Shown here piece by piece: positions 6,663-12,942 of a stretch of DNA of 27,083 bases. Both the position numbers and the translations under genes were made by a program. The stretch's first letter is position 1; the number at the start of each line of letters is the position of its first letter. Source of the DNA: a bacterium (GTDB lineage Bacteria; Margulisbacteria; Marinamargulisbacteria; SXXA01). Under the pieces are notes generated by a model. It searched no databases. It was not told the DNA's origin and saw only the letters and a list, made by a program, of their open reading frames with translations. The DNA lies in the NCBI GenBank assembly GCA_947502965.1, contig CANNCG010000005.1, positions 1 through 27,083 on the forward strand. The letters run 5' to 3'.

Positions 6663-6683
6663 GGGCGAAACATTTTTCGCCCC
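6662..6683 (+). promoter_or_regulatory. Hairpin between hcyD and sir
   Basis: GGGGCGAAA (6662-6670) pairs with TTTCGCCCC (6675-6683) around CATT, beginning on the last base of the hcyD stop codon. No T run follows, so it is probably not a full terminator; it could act as an mRNA stabiliser or attenuator. A second CGCCCC at 6705-6710, just before the sir ATG, could pair with the same GGGGCG and cover the AGGAG at about 6697-6701. Confidence 0.5.
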
Positions 6684-6710
6684 GTTCTATTAAATAAGGA
6701 GTTCCGCCCC

Positions 6711-9038
6711 ATGCGTTTCTATGAGCTTCCCCCGGTATTGGTCCAAGAACAAAATCAATTTGAAGAGGATCTCGCTGGTTTTATCAAAGGTGAAATTGAT
6801 CCTACAAAATTCAAAGCCATTCGTGTGGCCCATGGGATTTATGAGCAACGCCAAGAGCATACCTATATGGTGCGTATTCGCTGTGCTGCGGGCGGCATTA
6901 CGCCGGCCCAATTGCGTAAAGTGGCCGAGCTCGGAGATCTCTATGGCAACGGAGATGTGCACTTCACGACACGTCAGGAAGTCCAAATTCATGATGTCTT
7001 GATAGACGATGTGATGACGGTTATCCGTGGGTTGCACAGTGTGGGGCTGAGCACGCGTGGTGGGGGTGGAAATACCATTCGGAATATTTTGACGTCGGTG
7101 GATTCGGGGATTGCTTTGGATGAAGCCTTTGATGTGGACCCTTATGCGGTGGCCTTGACCACACGCTTGATTTGGGAAGACGACTCTTGGAATTTGCCAC
7201 GTAAATTTAAAATTGCGTTCTCTAACAGCCGTAAAGATACGTCGTATACCCAGTCAACATGCTTGGGTTTTGTGGCCACCATTGAGAATGGGGTCAAAGG
7301 ATTCGAGGTATACTGTGCGGGTGGGATGGGTGCCAAACCTATGATTGGACATGCCCTATTGCCTTTCATTCCAGACACTCAGGTGTACCAGGTTTCACGT
7401 GCGATCAAGACCATGTTTGATAAAAATGGAAATCGCCGTAACCGCTATGCCAACCGCATTAAGTTTTTGTGGAAAAAATTAGACCAAGACGAATTTATTC
7501 GTTTGTTCCGTGAAGAGTATGATCTGATCAAAGACGATGCCTCACTCAATCTGGTCTTGCCCGACATGCCGAACGAAGCCAAAGCAACACGCCTAAACGC
7601 CGAAACAGTGACTGGGCCACGTTTTGATGCCTGGAAGTCCCGTTATGTGTTTGTCCAAAAGCAGCCGGGGCTTTTCTCCGTTCTTTTGCCCTTGCGTTTG
7701 GGTGACTTTGTACGTTCAGATGCGGACAAACTCTGCGATTTCTTGGATCATTTTGGGGACAACACCATGCGTTGTGAGCGTGCTCAAAATATCCGTTTGC
7801 GCAATATTCCAGAGCAATACTTGGGAAATCTCTACACGCTTATTGGCAGTATGAAAGAGACCTTGTCTGAACTGCCCGCCTTTTTGAGCAATATGATCAA
7901 TTGCACGGGTGCTTCGACATGTAAGCTGGGTATTTGTTTGCCGCGTGGGTTGAACGACGCCATTCGCGATACCCTCGTGAAAACAGAGTTGAATTTGGAT
8001 CACGTGAGCGATTTACGTGTCAACATGTCGGGCTGCCCCAATACCTGCGGGATGCATCATATTGCAGATATTGGTTTTTTCGGAAAAGTGGGTCGCAAAA
8101 ATGGCGATATGTATCCGGCGTACAATGTCTTGGCTGGGGCCAAAGTAGGCGAATCGGGACAAACGGAATACGCGCAAAAAGTCAGTGAGATTCCAGCCAA
8201 ATTTATCCCCAACTTCATGTCCGATTTCTTGGCCAAATATATTCCTGTAAAAGCGCAATTTGGGTCTTTCCGTGAGTATCTTGATCAGGGTGGTCGTGAC
8301 CTCATTGTTGAGATTTGCGACACCTACAAAGAGGTGCCAGATGCGGCGGTGGATGCGTCGTATTACCAAGATTTTGGCGCCAAGCGTCGCCTGTCTTTGG
8401 ACGAATTGGGAACGGCGGAATGTTCTGCCGGGATGTTTGACATGATCGAAGTGGACGAAAAAGCGATAAAGGTCAACAAGAAAGCCTTGGAAAAAGCAGA
8501 AACGCCGGAAGCGATTGCGGAAAATTTGTACAAAATAGCCTTTGCCGCCTCTCGTATGTTGTTGATCACCCGTGGATTGGATGCCAAAAATGACCAACAG
8601 GTATTTGAGCTTTTTGCCAAACACTTTGTAGAAACAGAATTGATAAGCCGTAGCTATGCCGACTTGTTGGTATTGGCAAAATTGGGATTGACCGGTGAGC
8701 TGCACAAGCACCGCGAGGCCATTTTGGCGATGGCCGAAGAAGTCACAACGCTCTACAAAAACATGGACGACTCCTTGCGTTTCAAACCTGTGCAACCAGT
8801 AGCACCTGCTGCCGAACTTGTTTTGGAAAAAGACTATCGTGGGGTGGCTTGCCCGATGAATTTTGTGAAAACAAAATTGGTATTGGACACCTTACAGTCC
8901 GGTCAGCAATTGCGTATCTTGTTGGATGATGGTGAGCCGATTCAGAATGTTCCCAATTCTGTAAAGCTAGAAGGCCACCAGATATTGGAGCAGACCCAAG
9001 TAGGTTCATCTTGGTCTGTGTTGATTAAAAAAGAATGA
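6711..9038 (+). CDS. sir: Sulfite reductase (siroheme, 4Fe-4S) with helical and TusA domains
   Basis: This is a 775-residue single-chain sulfite/nitrite reductase. The siroheme half shows the N-terminal repeat with HFTTRQEVQIHDV and the cluster ligands C398-x5-C404 (CTGASTC) and C442-x3-C446 (CPNTC). After the reductase core (to about 550) comes a mostly helical segment (about 575-690) and then a TusA-like domain (703-775) with the CPMNFVKTKL signature, C714 being the likely sulfur-carrying cysteine. A typical Sir stops near 550 residues. The fusion suggests that newly made sulfide or persulfide is passed on without release. The gene starts 9 bases after AGGAG. Nitrite reduction is the alternative role, but the operon argues for sulfite. 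Confidence 0.9.
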   Translation: MRFYELPPVLVQEQNQFEEDLAGFIKGEIDPTKFKAIRVAHGIYEQRQEHTYMVRIRCAAGGITPAQLRKVAELGDLYGNGDVHFTTRQEVQIHDVLIDDVMTVIRGLHSVGLSTRGGGGNTIRNILTSVDSGIALDEAFDVDPYAVALTTRLIWEDDSWNLPRKFKIAFSNSRKDTSYTQSTCLGFVATIENGVKGFEVYCAGGMGAKPMIGHALLPFIPDTQVYQVSRAIKTMFDKNGNRRNRYANRIKFLWKKLDQDEFIRLFREEYDLIKDDASLNLVLPDMPNEAKATRLNAETVTGPRFDAWKSRYVFVQKQPGLFSVLLPLRLGDFVRSDADKLCDFLDHFGDNTMRCERAQNIRLRNIPEQYLGNLYTLIGSMKETLSELPAFLSNMINCTGASTCKLGICLPRGLNDAIRDTLVKTELNLDHVSDLRVNMSGCPNTCGMHHIADIGFFGKVGRKNGDMYPAYNVLAGAKVGESGQTEYAQKVSEIPAKFIPNFMSDFLAKYIPVKAQFGSFREYLDQGGRDLIVEICDTYKEVPDAAVDASYYQDFGAKRRLSLDELGTAECSAGMFDMIEVDEKAIKVNKKALEKAETPEAIAENLYKIAFAASRMLLITRGLDAKNDQQVFELFAKHFVETELISRSYADLLVLAKLGLTGELHKHREAILAMAEEVTTLYKNMDDSLRFKPVQPVAPAAELVLEKDYRGVACPMNFVKTKLVLDTLQSGQQLRILLDDGEPIQNVPNSVKLEGHQILEQTQVGSSWSVLIKKE

Positions 9039-9610
9039 AAGGGCTAGCGCCCTTTGAATCCCCTATTGAGGGGTCTGGGGACGTCAGTCCCCAGAAAGAT
9101 TTTTCTTCTGCCATGGCGGTAGCCATTGCAGAAGCGCGCGCTGGCATGGCCGCTGGCCATGGCGGCCCCTTCGGGGCTGTGGTGCTCAAAGGCGATACGA
9201 TCGTGGGGAGGGGGCATAACCGCGTCTTGTCCTCGCATGACCCCACCGCCCATGCCGAAGTCACTGCTTTGCGGGATGCGGCGCAGACCTTGGGGACGCA
9301 TGTGTTGTCTGACTGCGTGCTGGTCACGACATGTGAGCCATGTCCGATGTGTTTTTCCGCGGCATTTTGGTCTCGGGTAGCGGGTATTGTCTACGCGGCA
9401 ACGCGATATGACGCCGCCGCAGTCGGTTTTGACGATGCCAAACTGTATGAGATTTTGGGAGCCAAAGGGCGTGAGTCCTTTGAGAAAAACGAGGTTCCCT
9501 CCTCCTGGGAGAGGGCGGGGGGCGGCCCTTTTTTGGTGAAAATTCATGCACAAGCCGCCGTTGAGCTCTTCAAAGAATGGATGATCAGCGATACAAAGGA
9601 GCGATACTAA
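9035..9610 (+). CDS. GuaD-like cytidine/deoxycytidylate-type deaminase with repeat-coded N-terminus
   Basis: This is a 191-residue zinc deaminase. Zinc and proton-transfer residues are H73-A-E75 and C103-x2-C106 (TTCEPCPMC), and GGPFGAVV, NDP-like HDPTAHAEVTALR and DAAAVGFDD match GuaD-type guanine deaminases better than TadA. The first 20 or so residues (to VSPQ) are coded entirely by palindromic repeat DNA, and a second G/P-rich insert (about 153-165) is also palindrome-coded. The ATG at 9035 overlaps the sir stop as ATGA. The next in-frame ATG is at 9113, which would cut into the first helix. Its place in a sulfur operon is unexplained. Substrate cannot be told from sequence. Confidence 0.8.
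   Translation: MKGLAPFESPIEGSGDVSPQKDFSSAMAVAIAEARAGMAAGHGGPFGAVVLKGDTIVGRGHNRVLSSHDPTAHAEVTALRDAAQTLGTHVLSDCVLVTTCEPCPMCFSAAFWSRVAGIVYAATRYDAAAVGFDDAKLYEILGAKGRESFEKNEVPSSWERAGGGPFLVKIHAQAAVELFKEWMISDTKERY
9038..9094. repeat. Cluster of three palindromes at the start of the deaminase gene
   Basis: AAAGGGC/GCCCTTT around TAGC (9038-9055), CCCCT/AGGGG around ATTG (9060-9073) and CTGGGGAC/GTCCCCAG around GTCA (9075-9094) follow each other. The third has the same GTCA loop as the cysN hairpin, and the first aligns with the hcyD palindrome. All are translated. Confidence 0.7.
9497..9515. repeat. Imperfect palindrome in the 3' part of the deaminase gene
   Basis: CCCTC (9497-9501) and GAGGG (9511-9515) flank a further TC/GA pair with a bulged C and loop CTGG. 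CCCTCTCC/GGAGAGGG palindromes are a common proteobacterial repeat type. Here it lies in frame and codes for the VPSSWERAGGG segment. Confidence 0.4.
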
Positions 9611-10332
9611 TGCATCTGTCCCCAGAAGACCTTCGTGAACTTCAACTGGAGCATTTGGGTAAATCCCCCGAATTGATACTGGCGTCTTTCCAAGATACCT
9701 ATGGAGATGATCTGGTGCTGGCATCAAGTTTAGGAGCGGAAGACCAGGTTTTGACCCATATGCTGCTGGCGATTAACCCCAAAGCCAGACTGTTTTTTTT
9801 GGACACAGGACGGCTGCACCAAGAAACCTATGATGTCATGGCGATCACGATGGCCAAGTATGGGATGCGCTATGAGGTGTATTTTCCAGACAGAGACGAT
9901 GTTGAAACCCTTGTGCGTGAAAAGGGGCCCAATTCTTTTTATGACAGCGTTGAGAATCGCAAAGCATGTTGCGGTATTCGCAAGGTAGCCCCTCTCAAAC
10001 GGGCCTTGCAAGGTGTACACGCATGGGTGACGGGCCAACGTAAGGACCAATCGATGACACGTACAACCCTCGAAGAAATCGAATGGGACGCGGCACACCA
10101 CTGTATCAAGCTCAATCCATTGGCGGATTGGACCCATGCGGATGTATGGGCGTATATCGAAGCCCATGATATTCCTGTAAATTATCTCCACAAAAAAGGC
10201 TATCCCAGTATCGGATGTGCCCCATGTACACGGGCTGTGAAGCCTGGGGAAGACCCACGTGCGGGGCGTTGGTGGTGGGAAAACCCTGATGGCAAAGAGT
10301 GTGGATTGCATGTGAAAGGTGCTGATTCATGA
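9610..10332 (+). CDS. cysH: Adenylylsulfate (APS) reductase
   Basis: The 240-residue product reduces activated sulfate to sulfite with thioredoxin or glutaredoxin electrons. The PP-loop-like segment is LASSLGAEDQVL, the substrate region LDTGRLHQETY, and there are two cysteine pairs, C120-C121 and C203-x2-C206, which bind the 4Fe-4S cluster in APS reductases and are missing in true PAPS reductases. The C-terminal ECGLH (C231) is the catalytic cysteine. I start at the ATG at 9610, overlapping the deaminase stop by one base and preceded by GGAG at 9599-9602; an upstream start at 9577 lies inside the previous gene. The next gene begins on its stop codon (ATGA). Confidence 0.93.
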   Translation: MHLSPEDLRELQLEHLGKSPELILASFQDTYGDDLVLASSLGAEDQVLTHMLLAINPKARLFFLDTGRLHQETYDVMAITMAKYGMRYEVYFPDRDDVETLVREKGPNSFYDSVENRKACCGIRKVAPLKRALQGVHAWVTGQRKDQSMTRTTLEEIEWDAAHHCIKLNPLADWTHADVWAYIEAHDIPVNYLHKKGYPSIGCAPCTRAVKPGEDPRAGRWWWENPDGKECGLHVKGADS

Positions 10333-11522
10333 TCAAACGGTTACGGGTCAAAGGCTTTAAATCGTTATACGATCTGGATGTCACTTTTTCGCCGTTGACA
10401 GTTCTTTTTGGGACCAATACCTCTGGCAAGAGCAATGTGTTGGACGTGATTCAGTTATTGGCAAAGTCTGTCACGGCGGAACATATTGCAGATATATTTG
10501 ATGCCCCATTTAGGGGAAGTCTTCTCTCGTGTTTTTCCTTGGACGAAGCGGGACAGATTCCAGAAAATCCAAAAATAGAAATCACGGTGGACTTGTCTGT
10601 TCCGTTTACTTCTCATACATCGGATGTGTCCTATAAATACCTTCGATATGCGCTGGTTCTTGGCTATGCCCCAGAGCGTTTTCCTTGTGTTTTGGACGAG
10701 TCTTTGGCGATTAAAGTTGATGATGAATGGACCCCGCTTTCTCTTGAACTCTCTCAAGAAAACCATAATGTTCTTTATGATAGAAATAGTTACAAAGCGT
10801 CTGAGCGTGCGGCCACACGATTAAGTGACTTCAGAAGTCTTTCCCATTTATGGGGTTCTGGTATTGGTGATGTTTCTTATCCATTGGCGGTGTATCAAGA
10901 GCTTAAAAGCTGGCGGGTTTTTTCTTTAGACCCCCAAAATGGATTACGTTCTATCAATGAGGAATTTCGTCCAAATGCAAACCTTGGGCCTAAAGGCGAG
11001 AAATTGGCTTCCTTTTTGTACACATTGAAAATTAGAGATGCCTTTCAATGGGAGACCTTTCAAAAAGCCGTGCATTTGTATATTCCTGAGATTACCGCCC
11101 TGGATGTACGCCTGAATCAGCATGGTGAGGTTGATTTGTTTGTAGTTGAAGGTGGGCATCGTATGTCCATTCGTCTGATATCCGACGGCACACTAAACCT
11201 GATGGGGCTGTTGGCCATGGTGGACACCAACAATCCTAGGGGGGTAATAGGAATTGACGAACCTGAAAATGGCCTCCATCCAAGTAGAATGGGACTTTTA
11301 GCACGGTTTCTAGAAACACAAGCAATGGATAATCAACAATTGATTGTCACGACACATTCACCTTATTTGTTGGATCATCTCCCCTTGGATTCTCTCTATG
11401 TTTGTCAAAAAGAAAATGGCAAAACACGTGTACGCCCTGTCACGGATTTTCCTGTAATATCCTGTTTGAGTGAGGATATTTTGTTGTCTGATTTAATGGC
11501 TTCCGGAGTCTTCAATGGCTAG
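10329..11522 (+). CDS. AAA ATPase of the OLD/RloA/AbiL type, probable defence component
   Basis: This is a 397-residue SMC/OLD-like ATPase: Walker A GTNTSGKSN (28-36, K34), an ABC-like signature SDGTLN near 286, Walker B IGIDEPENGLHP with D310 and E311, and the H-switch TTHSPYLLD (H343). Such ATPases often pair with a small TOPRIM nuclease in phage-defence modules (AbiL, RloAB, PARIS), and the next gene is such a partner, overlapping by 8 bases. The start overlaps the cysH stop as ATGA. The middle (about 60-270) shows no motif I recognise. Nothing links it to sulfur chemistry; it appears inserted between cysH and cysD. Which defence family it belongs to needs a profile search. Confidence 0.8.
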   Translation: MIKRLRVKGFKSLYDLDVTFSPLTVLFGTNTSGKSNVLDVIQLLAKSVTAEHIADIFDAPFRGSLLSCFSLDEAGQIPENPKIEITVDLSVPFTSHTSDVSYKYLRYALVLGYAPERFPCVLDESLAIKVDDEWTPLSLELSQENHNVLYDRNSYKASERAATRLSDFRSLSHLWGSGIGDVSYPLAVYQELKSWRVFSLDPQNGLRSINEEFRPNANLGPKGEKLASFLYTLKIRDAFQWETFQKAVHLYIPEITALDVRLNQHGEVDLFVVEGGHRMSIRLISDGTLNLMGLLAMVDTNNPRGVIGIDEPENGLHPSRMGLLARFLETQAMDNQQLIVTTHSPYLLDHLPLDSLYVCQKENGKTRVRPVTDFPVISCLSEDILLSDLMASGVFNG

Positions 11523-12057
11523 CGCGAAGACCGTAGATATGTTTGGTGAAGATGAAGGCCATAGGGCTGTTGTTAAATCAATTTTGGATAAAGTTAATCC
11601 TGGTTTAAACGTTAAATACAGGTGTATCAATAGAAAACATAAGATCTTGAAACCTCTTGTTATAGAATCCAATTCAGATGTCTTAATTTTAGTCAAAGAC
11701 GCGAACGCAGAAGGTATCGTTAAAAGAAGAAATCAGCTATCTGAACTTGTACCTGAAAGCAAGAGAAACCGATTGGTTTTATGTACGCCTAATCCATACA
11801 TAGAAAAATGGCTTCTTTTGGACTCTGCGGCATTCAAACGGGTGTTTGGAAAAGGGTTTGATGCCCCAAAATCATCAGAACCCCATGGATACTACAAAGA
11901 TTTTTTAAGACGATCGATTGTGAATGCAGGGCATACGACGAAAACAGGTTTAGAACGCGCCGACGACATCATCAACGCAATGGACTTTGATACGATTCAA
12001 GACGACTCTTTTCAACTGTTTATTACCGAACTCACCACATTTTTAAACAAGGAATAA
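11515..12057 (+). CDS. TOPRIM-like partner of the ATPase (DUF4276/RloB-like)
   Basis: The 180-residue protein has an early acidic motif FGEDEGHRAVV (E12, E14) and a hydrophobic strand ending in VKDANAEG (D62, N64, E66) in the place of the TOPRIM DxD, followed by NPYIEKWLLLD and RADDIINAMDFD..DDSFQLFI, features I associate with DUF4276/RloB-type partners of AAA ATPases. The second Asp of DxD is Asn here, so the nuclease site may be altered. The gene overlaps the ATPase by 8 bases and ends 3 bases before cysD. By eye it is more AT-rich than the cys genes, suggesting separate origin. Function is inferred from architecture. Confidence 0.65.
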   Translation: MASAKTVDMFGEDEGHRAVVKSILDKVNPGLNVKYRCINRKHKILKPLVIESNSDVLILVKDANAEGIVKRRNQLSELVPESKRNRLVLCTPNPYIEKWLLLDSAAFKRVFGKGFDAPKSSEPHGYYKDFLRRSIVNAGHTTKTGLERADDIINAMDFDTIQDDSFQLFITELTTFLNKE

Positions 12058-12060
12058 GCC

Positions 12061-12942
12061 ATGGCCCATTTAGACAAATTAGAAGCCCAAAGTGTGTATA
12101 TTTTTCGTGAAGCGTACAAAGACTTCAAACAACTTTGCATGCTGTGGTCCATCGGTAAAGACAGTACCGTCCTTCTCTGGTTGGCCCGCAAAGCTTTTTT
12201 TGGGCATGTTCCGTTTCCGTTGGTTCATATTGACACCTCCTACAAAGTGCCGGAGATGATCACCTATCGCGATAAGTTCGCTTTGGAATGGAACCTCAAC
12301 TTGGTCGTGGGCCAAAACGAAGCCGCGCTCAAAGCCAAAGAGACCTTTCCAGATGGCAAAATTGACCGTATTGCATGTTGCAAAGCATTGAAGGCCAATG
12401 CCTTGAAACATACGCTCTCCGGCGAGTGGCCACGCAAGCGCATGAATCATGAGACACGCGCCTTGGAATACGATACCCATACAGATCCCTATACCGGGGT
12501 CATCGTCGGGGCCCGTGCCGACGAAGAAGGCAGTCGGTCTAAAGAGCGCTATTTTTCACCTCGAGACAAACAAAGTGACTGGGATGTGGGGGATCAGCCG
12601 CCAGAGTTTTGGAACCAATTCAAAACGGACTTTGCACCAGGTACCCATGTTCGGATACATCCACTTTTGGATTGGACCGAGCTGAATATTTGGGAATACA
12701 TCGCCCGTGAAAATATTCCTATCATTTCATTGTATTTTGACCAAGGTGAGGGTAAACGGTATCGCTCTTTGGGATGCTATCCGTGTACGACCCCTGTGGA
12801 ATCCACCGCAACAACAGTGGCTGAGATTGTCACAGAATTGAAGTCTGGGAAGTTTGCGAATATTGCGGAACGTTCCGGTCGGGCGCAAGACAAAGAAGAC
12901 GGTGGTGGACTCGAGTCACTACGTCGGGAGGGATACATGTAA
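12061..12942 (+). CDS. cysD: Sulfate adenylyltransferase subunit 2
   Basis: The 293-residue protein is the catalytic subunit that joins sulfate to ATP giving APS, driven by CysN GTP hydrolysis. It has the PP-loop SIGKDST near 31-37, the segment FPLVHIDTSYKVPEM, GARADEEGSRSKER and the C-terminal SLGCYPCTTPVES with the typical SGRAQDKE near the end. SIGKDS instead of SGGKDS is a known variant of this clade. It follows the TOPRIM gene by 3 bases and shares one base with the start of cysNC. Length is slightly below the usual 300. Confidence 0.94.
   Translation: MAHLDKLEAQSVYIFREAYKDFKQLCMLWSIGKDSTVLLWLARKAFFGHVPFPLVHIDTSYKVPEMITYRDKFALEWNLNLVVGQNEAALKAKETFPDGKIDRIACCKALKANALKHTLSGEWPRKRMNHETRALEYDTHTDPYTGVIVGARADEEGSRSKERYFSPRDKQSDWDVGDQPPEFWNQFKTDFAPGTHVRIHPLLDWTELNIWEYIARENIPIISLYFDQGEGKRYRSLGCYPCTTPVESTATTVAEIVTELKSGKFANIAERSGRAQDKEDGGGLESLRREGYM

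Noticed and set aside
8013..8795. Long minus-strand frame opposite sir (260 codons)
   Set aside because: It shadows the C-terminal sir domains, which are well supported; no family features.
9044..9727. Minus-strand frame opposite the deaminase
   Set aside because: The deaminase has intact zinc motifs; the antisense frame is a shadow.
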